Positions 33,370 to 46,711 of a DNA stretch of 64,000 nt are shown in pieces. This DNA is from Schistosoma haematobium. Its lineage: Eukaryota > Platyhelminthes > Trematoda > Strigeidida > Schistosomatidae. The position numbers were made by a program, and so were the translations under genes. Where the stretch lies: contig NC_067195.1 in assembly GCF_000699445.3 (NCBI RefSeq), positions 61,293,591 through 61,357,590 of the forward strand. Reading direction: 5' to 3'. How positions within the stretch are numbered: the first letter of the stretch is position 1; each line of letters begins with the position of its first letter. A model generated the notes under the pieces. It had not been told where the DNA came from, did no database searches, and saw only the letters and a program-made list of their open reading frames with translations.

Positions 33370-35480
33370 CCGATTCCACTACAGGCTGTTACCGATGTTA
33401 TCCAACCAACGGACATTCAATATCTTACGTAGACAATTGTTTATAGATACTTGTGCCTTTTTATGCTGATTGTAGTAGTTCTTCAAGTTTTAGCTACGTT
33501 CAGTAGAACGTTCGTGTTGGAGACTCCGACTTTGATAATAGTTGATAGTTATAATAAGTTCCATATGTTTTTCAACTATAGGAACGCAGTCCTCACTTTG
33601 CCAATCCTTTCCTTTACGTCCTCATGGGATTCTCCTTTTTCATAAGTGATTCTTTCCAGTTAAGTGAAAGATTCCACATCCTCCAGAGTTTCGCCATCAA
33701 GTGTGATTGGGTTAGTGTTCTACGTGTTGCGTTAGGGAATGTTGGTTTCTTTGTGTATGCTAAGTTCTACTGTTACAGAGGCTACTGCTACATTAGTTAT
33801 AATGACCTGCATTTGTTCATGTGTGTGGATAGAAGAGCTAATTTATCTGTAAAGTTTAAATCGTCTAGTTGCATGCAAACTATCCATTTTACTCCGTGTT
33901 TCTCGTCAGATGTCGACCACCAGAAGAAAGAGAAGGAGGAGAGTAGACAGCTTTGACTGACTCCGGTCCCCATTTGGAATGCATCTGTCAGTTGTCCTCT
34001 ATGCACCACTTTGCACTGTAGTCCGCCGTATCAGTTCCGAGTAATGTTGAAAATTTTCTCAGGAACTCCATATTGTTGAGGAAGTACCCATTAAGTTCTC
34101 CTATCCACGTGCACTCTCATAGTCAAGGAAGCTGATTTACAGCGACGAATTCCACCCAAATGACTGATCAACGATGATGTACAGTGTCTCGATTTGGTCT
34201 GTTTACGACCGATCCTTACGGAATCCAGTCTGTTTACCTCAAAGTTGAGCGTCCACTGAATCTTTTGTCCGGTTCAGCGACACTTGAAAACTTTTCCTGG
34301 TACTGATAGTAGTGTGATCCCTCTTTAGTTATCACAGATGCTCAGATCTCCTTCGATTGATATCTTGATGATATATCCTTCTCTCCAGTTTGTCGGCACT
34401 TGTCCTTCATCCCAAACTTTCCTGTATTGAACGTGTAGGATTATTGCATTTGCTTCTATGTCTGACTTCAGTGCTTCAGGTGGTATCTTGTTAGGTCCTG
34501 TTGAATTCCCACTCATGATTCGTCTGATGGCCATGATGATTTCTTCGATCTTAGGTGGGGTAAAATCTGTAGGAAGGTCTGTAAGTGCTGCTTTCATTCA
34601 CGGTTGGTTCAGTGAGGCTGGTATATTTGAGATTTCCTCGAAGTATTCTACTCATATATTCCTCTGTTCTTGGATTTCAGTGATTGGCTTGCCTTCCTTG
34701 TCTTTGACCGATCCCTCTGATTTGTTACATTTTCCTGCCAGTTTCTTCGTTGTGTCATTTAGTTGTTCGATATTTCCTTACGTTGCATCTGTTTCCGCTG
34801 TGATTGTTAGGTCTTCCACATACTTCTGATTGTAAGCTCTAGTGTTCCTCTTTACTTACTTGTTTGCATCAGTGTATTCAGCTTATGTCTTGACTTTCTC
34901 TGGCCTTGTTCGGCTGTTGTTAATTCCCATCTTCTTGTTCTTCCTATTTTGAATTCTGTCCAGGTTTTCAATAGAGATCCATTCCTTATGATGATGATTG
35001 TTGTAGCCTAGAACCTCCTGACATGTTGATAAGAATGCTTCTGTGATTCCTTTCCAATTGTCCTTCATAATAATTTCTTCTTTAAGTAGATCTTGTGATG
35101 CTCGGAACCTATTGTTGAGAGTTATCTTGAATTTGTTGAATCTGTCAGCATATCAAAGGAATTTCGTATTGTACCTTTGTGATACTGTTTCCCCAGTTGC
35201 TCAGTACTTCATTAGTTTCAGTTTCATCTTGACAATCACCGGTTGGTGGTGCTCTGAAGCTATGTCAGCTCCTCACCTAGTTCTTATGTCTTTTATTAAC
35301 CTTCTGAATTTTTTGGTGGTGCAAATATGATCGATTTCATACTTTGTAGTATGATCCGGTGCAACACATTTAGCTTTGTGTATGTGGCCGTGTGGGAGTA
35401 TTGTGGCACCTATAACTACCCCTGCAGCTCCTTCAGGATTACTGCCGTTCGCCATTGCCCAATTGTTACCATGAATGATT
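33370..35480 (-). pseudogene. Decayed RTE-like LINE, family B (copy B2)
   Basis: The minus strand preserves pieces of endonuclease (PDHTTKYEIDHICTTKKFRR; GADIASEHH), the linker (KDNWKGITEAFLSTCQEVLG; HHHKEWISIENLDRIQNRKN) and reverse transcriptase (EEIIMAIRRIMSGNSTGPNKIPPEALKSD; GQVPTNWREGYIIKI), plus C-terminal domain remnants. Many frameshifts and stops split it into small frames. It is clearly related to copy B1 at 52.5 kb but much older. Confidence 0.85.
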
Positions 35481-36728
35481 ATTATGCAACCCCTTATTTG
35501 CGAAACCCCAAATCACTTTAGGATACAGTCTTTTACATCATTCTATAGTCTTCTTCATTTATAAAACAACCACCAGTACGAATGTACAGCTAAATCAGAT
35601 GATTTCATCGAAAGAATTTTTTTACTAAACACCCTTTATTTTTATCTAATAATAATAATAATGATCCACTTATCCAAGCCACAGATAAATAAACTATTAT
35701 TGTTTCACATATATCTTGTTCCATTTGATATAGGATGGATAAATCTAGTTTTAAAGTTTCTTAAAATGGAAAGGTACTCATAATCTTATTAAAAGCGACT
35801 GTTCAGGTAATTTATACTCTGAAACTAATCGAACTTAGCACATTCATTGTGCAAAAGTTTTGGAAGTGAGATTATTAACAACATTATCATGAATTTTGTC
35901 ATGAAACTAAAGTCTCATGAGAAACGATTCCTTAACATGATTGTTACTCCCTTATAAGGTACACTCCGTTTAAAAGGAAACAAGCTCAGTGGTTGCAATA
36001 TATCTTCAGTAATGTGTGTGCACATGTTGTTTTAATTGTTCATTAAATACAAATAATCACAATTGCGCACAACTAGGAATAGTCTTGGTGATTATCCGGG
36101 TGGTGGGTCCTACTCTTCTGGTTTTTTCCCTTAAATAGAGGAACCTTGACTTTTTTCACTCAGTATAATGCAGAATATAAGTGGATTGACTGGCGAAGCA
36201 GCTTCCAGTCTATATTACTTAAGAATATAACGTAGTCATTCATAAACACACATCCTTGTCTTTTCGATTTCATATGCACATCCTTAGTTGGTAATCCGTT
36301 ACCTGTAACTTCTTTAGCGGGTCTTTGTGAATGACAGTGGGAATCTGCACTTATAATGAGTACATAATGTGCGTCTGTCTATTATTAAACTCCTTTTAAT
36401 CAGTGATGTTATTTCCTGTCAATAAATGTCTTCAGCCATGTATCGTTCTTTAATGTAGTCGACCTCAGTCGTTGTGCGTTTTTTTAGTGGAAATAAAGGT
36501 GAACATAGACATTTAGAGCTAGGCGGAAAGTAAACAGTTCAGTGACATTTTAAATAGAGCGACGAAAAGGGGGAATTATTCACTATTTTTCCTCTTTATT
36601 GGTTGCTTGGGTGAATATGGTATTTACTACTTAGTTCGTTTATTATTTGTTTAGTCATTTGTTCAGTGTAAATTTTTTAAAATAGCCTAATGCAACTACT
36701 TTTTTTGCCTGCTTTATAAACCTTGCAG
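35481..36728. other. AT-rich DNA, no feature supported
   Basis: No exon or repeat identified. Confidence 0.4.
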
Positions 36729-36805
36729 TTAGAACGATCATGCGTGCCAAGAAACATCCAATGGTAATGCTTTCTTGTGGTTCAGAAAATGGTTCGAATA
36801 AAGAA
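36729..36805 (+). CDS. Possible internal exon (77 bp), low confidence
   Basis: A pyrimidine-rich acceptor (CTTTATAAACCTTGCAG) and a consensus donor (GAA|GTACGT) enclose an open stretch reading RTIMRAKKHPMVMLSCGSEN... It is on the plus strand upstream of the TPX2-like exons and could belong to that gene. The splice phase does not match the next exon at 38883 directly, so another exon would be needed. I recognise no domain. Confidence 0.25.
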
Positions 36806-37767
36806 GTACGTCCCACTTTTTTTGTTCTTGCTGAATGTTCTCATTAATTTACCGGTGCGGTTCCACTCAGTTGATGTAAATGTTAATAGAATGTAGTGAG
36901 GCCTATATATGGTCGCAGCATCTATAATAATATATTGCCGAACCGTGTGAACTTGTTATTATGTTGTAACGTACTTTAAGACCTTCCAAGAATTGGTAGT
37001 AAGTAGTGAGACAACTAAGTAATGGCGGGGTTAGATATAAAAATACTTAATAACAAGTCATCAGTTGGTAAGGTTGTGGTTATACTTGCTGAGGTGGGTG
37101 ATGTATCTAAACATCGCTTTTGTAGATGCAGGATAAAAGAAAACTTAGGATGGCTAAGTCAAGTGCTAGCACTAATTCATAGTTTTTAAGTGGTTATTTA
37201 AACCGTGTTAGCAGGTTTCTGTTATGTGGTTGTCATTCACACATTAGTCGGGATCAGACATTAGAGACTAGGTGGCATGGTCCGAGGTTAGTTTATGGTC
37301 CAGGTACATTTACTGTTTCTCGTATTATTTCATAATGAAGCAAAAGCATATAGTGACAAAATGAATTTGATTCCTTTGGGTGTGATAAAATATCACAGGT
37401 ATTTTGTATTGTGGTTGGGGAGTCTTTTAAACTAAAGCTGATTTGTCTACTTTGTTTCAATTGTATCTCGAGAGGAAAATATCCTGGCGACCACAGTCGC
37501 CTTATACCTGGGGTTAAGGCAGATAACATTTATGTCAAATGGATTCTGATGTTTTTTTTATATTGGATCAACATTAATAAATACAGGTTTCAGTGCTAGT
37601 GTCATGATGATGAAAACATTTATGAGGCTTTAGGAATGATTTTAAATCAGCGTCGGGATCTTATTGTTAGTAGTTACGTATTTTATACCCTAGAACTAGG
37701 GAAATATTTACTTTTCGAATAAGCTCTGTTAGTTATGTGTACACTTTTGAAATATAAAGGTTTTCTA

Positions 37768-37976
37768 TTTCCCTTATATGGATCCTTCATATCCACCGAC
37801 CCAGGTAAAGCGCCGGACATTCGCTTTTCATCTTTTCGATTTCGTAATCAACATCCCAGCTATGAGAAGGCAGTGATTAGAACTTCCCTGGCGGTGGCTG
37901 CATACGCGTGGTCATGTGAGAGCATTTCGAGAAGAGATGACTTCCCATCCTCGACCTTACCAGGGCATTTGGGAGG
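37768..37976 (-). mobile_element. 0.5-kb SINE-like retroposon (R family), copy R5, fragment
   Basis: Only the 5' ~205 bp of the family is present (AAAGCGCCGGACATTCGCTT ... CCAGGGCATTTGGG). The tail half is missing, which is not the usual 5' truncation and implies a later deletion. Confidence 0.75.
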
Positions 37977-38171
37977 GAACACATGATTTATCACACGAAA
38001 TGTGTTGTAAGACATGATTTGTCTGGTGTGCATGTGTGCAAGTAAAACTAGAAAAAATACCTAAATAATACTGTAAAAGCTAAATAGTTGTGAAAGTTAA
38101 TATCAAGTGGCTGCTTTAACTATGCTCTAACAACGACTTGCAAATTGTCATCACCAACCTTAGGTAGACGA

Positions 38172-38314
38172 ATATATATATATATATATATATATGTCAG
38201 TCAGTCAGCTACAACGTAGGACCAGGCACATGTATGCATCGGCCCAGGTTGCCATACCTCATTAGCGCAGCAAGATGAACACCGGATTCATAGGAGTGGT
38301 TAGGTCAAAGGTGG

Positions 38315-38345
<31 letters not shown>
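38172..38345 (-). repeat. LINE-A-type 3' end embedded in (TA)n
   Basis: (TA)n at 38172-38195 and again at 38317-38345 flank 121 bp that starts GTCAGTCAGTCAGCTACAAC. This resembles the 3' UTR of LINE family A near 12642-12760 (shared GTTGCCA..CCTCATTAGCGCAG-like blocks), but it is a different subfamily. Confidence 0.65.
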
Positions 38346-38882
38346 CTTTTAGAGATAGTATTTCTAATATACAAACCTCTTACTAAAGTCGAACGGAATA
38401 ATGCTATCAAATAAAAATAGTAACAAAGTTGTATGTGGGATACAATGAAAGTCCGAAAATGCTTGGGTTAATATCTACATTGAAATTTTTCTCACATTCG
38501 CCTGTGATTGATTGGTATACAGTAAGATAAGTAAGCTTATCGGATGATATTTTTTATTTGGAAACTTGTATCCGTTTCTGAAATATCAACTTGGAAATCC
38601 AATTAACATACTTAAAGCCGCTTTTCTCGTAACGTCACCAAGGCACCTGGGCGTTAGTTAGTTGTCAAGTTTATTGTGCTGTACTTAGTCTACAACTTTT
38701 TCATGTTGTTGTCTGCCTGTGTGAAATGCTTCGAGAATCCTTTGGATTGCAACAATTCTAGTCATAACAGTAGCTTAAATCGCTATCAGCATTTTTCTTT
38801 ACTCAAATGCGAAATCACTAAATTCACTTTTTTGGGCCTATGTTTCTTTTACACAGAACTGTACTCATCCGAAACCATTTAG

Positions 38883-40547
38883 TTTTGAAGATCGTGAATT
38901 ATCATTGATAAAACGCAGAAACGAACGTATGGTCCAAGCAGAGTTAAATGCTAAGGTGCTTGCAAATTCATTCAAAGCTCAACCCATGAGGATTGGATCA
39001 CCTGATCGTCTACCTCCACGTGTTGTTCATTCTCCAGTTCATCCAATCTCATTCCACTCATTCACTGAAGAAAGGATAGCACTTCACAAAAGCAAAAGAG
39101 AGGTTGGTTTAGATTTATAATCCTCATTATACATGAATGAATACCACTCTTCATTTTTTATTCTAAACCGAAGGCTTTCGGTATTGTGTTATCCAATCAA
39201 ATTATTCAATGAAAAGTTTCTAAGTGAACACATTTGCATTCTACTATAATAGAATGACCAGTCCTTACTACTCGAAACGTTAAATAGGAGTACATATTCT
39301 GGATCCCCGGTGCCCTCAAATGCCTTGATACGGCCGAGAGTGGGAAGAGTCCGCTCTTCCTATCGAAATGCTCTCACATGGCCACGCGTATATAGCCTCT
39401 GCCAGGGAAGTCCTATTCGTCGCCTTTTCGTGGCGGAGGTGTTGTTTACGAAATTGAGAGGACGAAAAGCGTATGTCCGGCGCATTAACCGGGTTGGTGG
39501 ACACGATTTCACCTAGGGGAGTTGGAAAAACCTGATTTCAAACCAATGGTACACATGGGCTCCAGTATCCTGAAGGAACAAATGGCGTATGAACCTATTG
39601 TTGGTCACCGGCTACCATGGGACTGCATCTCCTTACTATGCTCCACTACCTTGTGGGTCAGACCTTTAGGTCGAAGGCTCCATGTGTGGCCCCCTGAGAG
39701 AACCACCTGCTTCGGTTTGGGCACCCGGGCAGTATCACAGCCCTCACACATATCAAATGAGATCTGTGTGGCGCATATGTATTTGGTGCCCCCTTGTATC
39801 AATATCTATGTATTAAAATAAACAAATAAAAATCCCCGGTGATTTAGACTTAATTATTTATTGGTATGAATTCCGAGAATTAGTCGCCGTTTACCTGTAA
39901 CATACTTTCTTACAAAACATACATGGTCACTGATATCCAATAAAGAGCAATATTAGAAAATACAAGAAACTCTTGGATATAGTTACATTCACTTGGTGTG
40001 TAAAGACCTTTCTGTATTCATGTTTCTTTAACGATTAGCTTATTTTTCGAAGACCAGTTGGTGTAAATAAGCTAACCTTCATTTATCGTTGAAATTTGAC
40101 ATCACACAGTTTTCTTTATATTTAGTCCATTTTTTTCACTGACTATCTTAGACTAGTACATCCACTGAGGAGTCCATAATTACAAGAGGAAGAACCAAAT
40201 CTCCATCAGTCATTTACCAAACACCGTTTATTCCGACTTTTCCAGAGCGTTCTCCAATAGTTGCTGTCTCCCCTAAACTAGCCACCGTGGAGCGCGCGAT
40301 GTCAAGGTCGAAATATGACGATGAAGCCAAAAAGAGAAGAGATATTCTTCAGCAACAATCGGAACTTATTAGACTTAAGAGAATGGAGGACGAGGCCAAT
40401 GAAATAAGACAGATTCGTAAAGAATCTGTACACAAGCCGGAACCGATCAGGCGGTATAAAACGATCAAATCTCCCACGCGCAAACCCCCAACGGTACCCA
40501 AATCCCCGGTGCTATCAACTTTACGAAATAGAATATCTAAACAATGA
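38883..40547 (+). CDS. TPX2: TPX2-like spindle assembly factor, 3'-terminal two exons (partial)
   Basis: Exon 38883-39102 starts after CATTTAG with the last base of a split codon and reads FEDRELSLIKRRNERMVQAE ... NSFKAQPMRIGSPDRLPPRV ... FTEERIALHKSKRE, ending at a GT donor in phase 0. Exon 40152-40547 follows CTATCTTAG and ends EIRQIRKESVHKPEPIRRYK ... PPTVPKSPVLSTLRNRISKQ, stop. The FKAQP, TEER and 'VHK-x-PIR-Y ... TVPKSP' blocks resemble the C-terminus of metazoan TPX2 proteins, which bind microtubules and help nucleate spindles. Charged helical sequence (SKYDDEAKKRRDILQQQSEL) fits that family. Upstream exons are not identified. An R-family retroposon (39313-39831) sits in the intron. Assignment is from remembered family motifs. 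Confidence 0.6.
39313..39831 (+). mobile_element. 0.5-kb SINE-like retroposon (R family), copy R6, full length
   Basis: A full-length 519-bp copy in the last intron of the TPX2-like gene, ending AATAAACAAATAAAA. It is bounded by a 10-bp target duplication ATCCCCGGTG at 39303-39312 and 39832-39841. Confidence 0.88.
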
Positions 40548-40693
40548 TATTTGATTGACTCCTTGTATTTATTGTACAGAAACCATTCTCATTTACTCAA
40601 ATGATGTACATAATAGAAATTCAAATTTTTAAATGTATTAACCATTGCTTGAAATAAGTCTTGATTGTGGTGCCTAGAAGTAGTTGTTCATGG
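40548..40693. other. Short gap between convergent TPX2-like and HYPK stops
   Basis: 146 bp separate the two stop codons. The HYPK polyadenylation signal lies inside, so the two 3' UTRs probably overlap. Confidence 0.6.
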
Positions 40694-42939
40694 CTATTTG
40701 CACAGTGCAACCAGTGTTTCAAAAACGTTCCCCTGATGTTCTTTTAGGTATCGTTCTGCCATCAATTTGCTAATTTCGAGTTCTTGACACTGTAAACAAA
40801 AAAACAAGATCTAACGTGCAATCGAAAGACAGAATTACATCTTAAAAGGGGTTGCCAGTCAAAACAACCCATTCTTAAGCAATATCTTGCCGTATTTATA
40901 CATCCACTCCAAGGGGCATAAAAATCCATTCCATGGGAACCTATTGTTTAGTTATTGCTACGACATTAGAAGTATCCCTATTAGACCGTGTCAGTTTCAT
41001 TTCACGGAACAATCGCTTCGACTAAGGTGAGTCTGTCTTACAAAACAACGATAATAAACAAGGACGTGAGGAAACAGTAAACGTAGGTGGTAAAGTGCAT
41101 CTTTGTGGTCCACCTTAGGCTTCATCCCTCGAGACCACCAGTTATTTGTTTCTGGACCAAAGATTAATTGGGAAACCCATCAATTACTTGCTGCAAATGT
41201 CAGACAGACAATCACGAGCTTCGCTGGTTAGTATCAACTTTCTCGCTGACCAACATTAGTTTATCTACATGGTAGTCTGGAAGACAACACACTTGTAACG
41301 CTCTAAATAACGATGCGGAAATGAAAACGACTAACTGAAAACTATGTTAAAACAACTGAGCAGTCGTGTCAAAGAGTAAGCTATATTGGACGTATATAAC
41401 GAGTCTGTAAGTTGCATATAGCAGTTCGGGCGAATCCAGTGTGTTGCACGTGTTTAGTTCAATCAGGAAAGTGGTGAAGATAAACGAAAATTCCATTAGT
41501 CAGGAGACAGCATCGCCGTACATATTTAATTCATTTATTTATATCTGTAGGGCAATAAAGGGTTAAGGAATAAAACGGAACGAAATTGGTCAGGATAACG
41601 GAGAACTCGCTCACTAACGTAATGGCAAACACTGCGACCTGTAGCTTTCCCTAGGTTAGTACTACAATATTTACAACCATTGAGTAGGTCCGGCCGATAT
41701 TCTGTGACACTCGTTTGCTAAGCCTTAACCTATCGAACTAGACCCATATTAGCTCGTGAAGTGTTTGCTCTTTCTTGTTCTCATAATACCAGTTGACCAT
41801 CTATGACTTTCCTAACCATAGATAATCACAACATTTCTGATACATAAGTTTGTAGGATTAGAACTCATAAGCTTAGGTTTTGATCCAATATTAGACCTTT
41901 GATGCATATAAGTAAATAGCACCCTATGCAGAATGTGTACTTAGGCTTAGGAGCAAAACATTTAAATAAGTCATTTTGACGGCATGGCTAGACATAATTT
42001 ACGGCCACTCATACAGGAAAATGTCTGACAAGATCACTGATTATAAGTTTCTCGACAAACCGCATGTGTATTAAAGGGTGAAGATATACTCCCGTAAGGG
42101 TTAGGTTCAGTATTATTCATTAGTACTTTGAGTAGGCCTCACATCTATACACTATTTAGTTGCATTGTAAGATGGAAGTAGTTAGTAGGTATATACTTGC
42201 ATCCATGCTCCTTCGTTCGTCGAGAATTTCAGTGCAATGCATTAGATTTCCATCTGTACAGAAAAAAAACACTCAGAACTGGTAGTTTCGGTGTATGGTT
42301 TGATTGACATGTACTTTTGATACAGTCAACGGTAACCAAATAATATGAAAAAAGTAGAGTGAAATGGAAATAATCCTGACATGAGTATGCGCCTAATCTT
42401 CCGATTTTAGGGTTTTTGTGCCATTTTGCCGAATTTTTTTATATCGGCTTCTACAAAACTCAAAAATAAGGAGATTGTGTGGTATAGTTATTGCCGTCCT
42501 AATCTAGCTAAAAATCCAACTTGCCTTGAGTTAGTATTCTTGAAGGTAGTTAAGATTACCGGTGATATGTAAACTGTCTAAAAGTATGCTAAATTTAAGT
42601 TCCGACATCGAAAACAGTCAAAAACTACTACGAACTTTGCAGTAAACATTTACAAATAAGACATAAATAAAGCGCAGATACGTAGAAGTATATACGACTT
42701 ACAATGAGTGACACGTCTTCATTTTTGACTTTAATCTTTAACATTTGTTTTTGTTTCTGAGCTTTGTCAGCGGCAACAGCATCGCCAGCTGTATCTGACA
42801 CGGCTTTGACTGCATCTAGGCCAACACTAAGCTCCTTCTCTTCAAAGTAATCAGTAACACGTTCCAGATCTGCTGCACCACGCTCATCGTGTGTTGTAGG
42901 CTTCTTAGGCTTTTCATTGTCATCTTGATCCTCCGTCAT
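40694..42939 (-). CDS. HYPK: HYPK (Huntingtin-interacting protein K), two exons, complete
   Basis: HYPK is a small ribosome-associated partner of the NatA N-terminal acetyltransferase with chaperone activity. Exon 1 is 42703-42939 (MTEDQDDNEKPKKP ... GAADLERVTDYFEEKEL ... KVKNEDVSLI), ending at GTAAGT. Exon 2 is 40694-40789 (CQELEISKLMAERYLKEHQG ... VFETLVALCK, stop), after TTTGTTTACAG. The joined protein is 110 residues, close to the family size. The conserved GAADLERVTDY-EEKE block and the C-terminal UBA-like helices (EISKLMAERYLKEH-GNVFETLVAL) identify it. The frame is open upstream of the ATG, but an AG acceptor (CTTTTGTAG, 42962-42963) 22 bp before the ATG marks the likely start of the exon, by trans- or cis-splicing. 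AATAAA on this strand at 40568-40573 lies ~120 bp past the stop. Confidence 0.93.
40790..42702 (-). other. HYPK intron
   Basis: A 1913-bp GT-AG intron with no exon or repeat that I recognise. Confidence 0.85.
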
Positions 42940-43628
42940 GAGTAACTTCTTAGTAGTTGACCTACAAAAGTCAGTGAGGAACGCAACCACAAGGTTATTC
43001 AGTGGGAAGTCAAAACAAACATATTCAATAGTTTGGACCAAATAGCGATACCCTTCGCCCGAATGACTTCTATGCCAAGAGCTAACAGTCATTAATTCCT
43101 TTAGATGATGGGATAGTAAAAAAGGTTGTAGATGGAATATAAGAGTTTTTCTCATAACAAGCTTCAGTGTCTTGCAGCATTGGATCACCGTTGGATTTTC
43201 AACTGTCCTGGATTCCAGACAATATATCAGGTTCCATCCTTGAGAAATCATGGGAATTCATTAAAGCCATCGAGTGAATTTCAAAGGATGACTACCCGTA
43301 AGGGGTAGAAAGTGTGCCGATAGTCCAATTAACTGTTTTGTGCTTCTAATTTTCCGGCTGTTTCTCTGGCGTATGGGTTGAAGCTGGATTGAAGAAGGTA
43401 TTCTAGAAGGTTCTAAAGGCGTTTCTGATTCCGTAAGTCACTGAATGGTCGACCATCATTCATTTATATTCTAAAAGAGATTGAGTGATATAAACCGTTC
43501 CTCGGTTGTGCTCTGAACTGACTCCACAAACTAGTTTCAGAATTCACCTTTGAGTGAGCTTTAAAGTACGCTTATTTCGGTATTGTAAACGAGGCCGAAC
43601 AGAACTAAATATGTCACAGGTATTAGGA

Positions 43629-43900
43629 GTTTGACAACACATTTACACGTAACACCTTTATGACCGGAGTGTGCCAATCCAGTCAAATTAGCGGTCAGAA
43701 ATGAAGAAGTTAGAAGATATATTTGAAAGGTTACCGATATATCGGTGAGCATTTAATCTAAGTTGGTTAGCAGTTGCAAGGAATGCGTAGCACGTCATAT
43801 CCACTCGTGATTTGATGCGGATGGATGACCGAGAGCCTTCAGCTAGATGTGTTGATTAAGACTGATGCGATGAGCATCGAATTTCGAAGAACTGATGGTT
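43629..43900 (-). repeat. 270-bp dispersed repeat, copy 2
   Basis: Reverse complement of 26274-26543, nearly identical. Sequence similarity stops sharply at GTTTGAC (left) and CTGATGGTT (right). Confidence 0.85.
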
Positions 43901-46213
43901 TTTGTGATTTATATACTGCTGCGAAACTATTAAAAACTTAGTGGAAGGTCATGCTGGCACTCTTTGTCGCAAATGCACCCAAAATTTGTTGGTGCAACGC
44001 TGGGTTGAAAGGCGATTTGTCTCAGTTAGCATAGGATTTCGAGTCACGCAGAATTAAGACATTTAGATGTCTTTCGACTGATGGTGCTTCTAGGAGGGCA
44101 TTGTTTTAGTTGTGTGCATCGTATGAGCTATGTCTCAGATGGACTACTTTTCACCTTGAAAAGATTATAATTGGTCCGCTGTTAATCATTCAAATTCTAA
44201 GTCAAGATAAGTTCTTCTAGATGATAGCTTATCATTCTGGATCCAAACTTTGATTCAATATGAAACACATCTTAAGAAATTGAAGTCCTCGACATAGTCT
44301 TCGACTTTTAAAGTAAACGGAGCATCTACCGTCAAATATTTTGGGTAAATACTGGCATCTCCCATTTCATATTTCTAATGGTTCGAATACGGGCGCAAAA
44401 ACATCTACTTAGTCGATATTTGCAAACATTCACGTGATGAGGCGTATCTCTCATTGGTAATGGTTTTATTGGAACATGGAAGGAATATACATGGACAACC
44501 TAAATCCTGAACTGTGATATAACTGCAACATTGAAATGAGATGGTCTGTCTGGTAGGAACATTCTTAGGCATGTTCTATTGACGTGAGGTTCCACTATAA
44601 TGTCTGCACCACTCATCTTTGCTTCAAAATGAAAACCATTAAGCAAGGTCAAAAATTGCAAACAGAGCGTATGGTTGTAAAAATCCTGCACAAGAGATAA
44701 CATTGAATAGCAGGTCTCCGAATAAAACCATTTACTCAGACCAAGATACTGAAGTAACAGTTAGAGATACTGATGTTAGTTGTGGGATATCAATCATGTG
44801 CTTTGTTCATACGGTAATACTGTAGCTAGAAATAGAACATAGGCAAAACATTGAGTCACAAAAATTGACTGATAGAACTAGTAGAGTGCTCATTCCACAA
44901 ATCGTTCAAATAGAATAAAAGTTTATCTATAGGATGACAAACAATCACAGAGGTATTTGGCAGAATAAGAAATTTTTTGATGACGATATTGCATACAAAT
45001 AGGACAGTTTACCTCAGCTTGCCTCCTGGAAATGTTGATCAATCACTTAAAACCATTAGACATACCAACATAAGTGACTAAACCTAAAATTTGTTGTAAA
45101 ATCTCCCATTCCTACCCATTATTTTTAGGCTTGTGAGGAACCTTTTTGAAATAAATTGTAACTACTTTTGTACATCAATCACTTTAACTTGTTCACCTTG
45201 AGAAGTATCTAAGCCTGTAGACATGTAATTTCGAAAAATGTATTCGAAGCAGTCTGCTTCTGGCCTAAACTTTGTGAGCATTCAATGGTTAGTCGCTTTA
45301 AACTAGTGCTCACTGGTTCGTGTTGGGTTTCTGGATCAAAGTATTTGATGTCTCCGTTTATAACGATCGCTATTGGAGAGTGATAATTGAACTAATCTAT
45401 ATCAACTCTATTCGATAAGTAGAAACTGTTTCTTGTACTCAAGTAGAACTAAAACTCGCTAATGGTTCACTTCGAAATCTATATGAAACAGTCAGTTCAT
45501 AAAGTTTGTTTAAAATGGATATAATAAAACCCTTCAGATTGTTTATGTGGGACTCCTAAATTTTTGTAGTTTTAGGTGGAATTTCGTTGTTCTCTACCTG
45601 GTATATCCTTACGTGAATGCCGTGTAGTCAGTGACTTCGATCCTTTCCCTCTCTGACTTGGTATTCAGGCCTTTTCTCCTTATTAGGTAAGGTTGTATTT
45701 AGTGGAGTTAGTGAAAGTACAAATAGTTGTTTTGCCGCCTTCAGTGATATCCTCACTGTTAAACGACCGATCTTCGAATGTAGAAGTACATTCGTCATTA
45801 AGTGGTGACTCGTCTACATTTCTGTTTAGTCTTGATGTTCAGTACACGCCTACAATGTTTACACAATTAAGAATGTTTGTGCTACTGCAGTACGAGCGGT
45901 TGTATCACGCGAACGGAGAAAGGTAACTGGCACATAGCACATCAATAATTAGCCGTTAACACAGGTGTAAGATAGACCACAGAAAAACTTGATATTCGAA
46001 ACAGAATAAGACAAAGGGAATTGTTGTAGCTCTAAATATATGGTAACGAAAGCATGACTCCCAGGAATACAGAGATTTTGTGGGCTAAAAGCGATGGCAA
46101 AGGTCGTACGGATGACTTAATTTTAAAAGAACGCATCTGTAGTTATTTTTTCTGAAAGAATTTTAGCATCATGAACAAAAGTTCGGTGATCTTGTGATCT
46201 ATAGCAGGTCACA
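43901..46213. other. No gene seen
   Basis: Two short frames (44500-44703 minus and 45693-45926 plus) lack splice context and family resemblance. Confidence 0.4.
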
Positions 46214-46711
46214 TGCACTTGAGTTTGTTCACCTATAATTTAGTTGAACCCTTTTGTTAACTTATTTAACGGACACAGTTACCCGTACAATAACAACTTA
46301 CCTATATTATTGTACCTTTCTTATTGTTTCACTTGTATGAATATGTATGCTTGAGCATTGTTTACTGCCTGCTCATATATTCACTCTGCTAGATTTAGTA
46401 TTAGTCTCTTAATTGATTCGATGATTCACTCATTTTACTGTACATATATATGTATATTTTAATCCTGTTCATCGACTCACTGACTCACTCATTCGACTCG
46501 CACGTTCACTCACTTGCCTGCTTGCTTTTCGGCACTACTATGTCATGCTTGCTTAGTGTATCTGTAAATCCGGATATCTGTTTGGTCCCATAATAAACTT
46601 AATCAGCACTTCGTATTCGCCTTTTGATTAATACACCGTTTGGGTATTATCTGGTGACGGTTGTTAGGACTAACTATATACGAAGTTTAAGGATTATATT
46701 GAATACTGACA
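46214..46711 (+). mobile_element. LTR-like 0.5-kb repeat, copy 3
   Basis: It runs from TGCACTTGAG to ACTGACA and is a diverged copy of 7206-7708 in opposite orientation. It keeps TTGGTCCCATAATAAACTTA and the CTTCGTATTCGCC block. Confidence 0.6.

Noticed and set aside
42940..43251. A longer HYPK N-terminus using the open frame upstream of the chosen ATG
   Set aside because: The extra residues do not resemble HYPK, and a good splice acceptor at 42962-42963 lies just before the chosen start.
44500..44703. A minus-strand frame containing IIVEPH, reminiscent of fibrillarin
   Set aside because: The match is only a few residues long and nothing else of fibrillarin is present.
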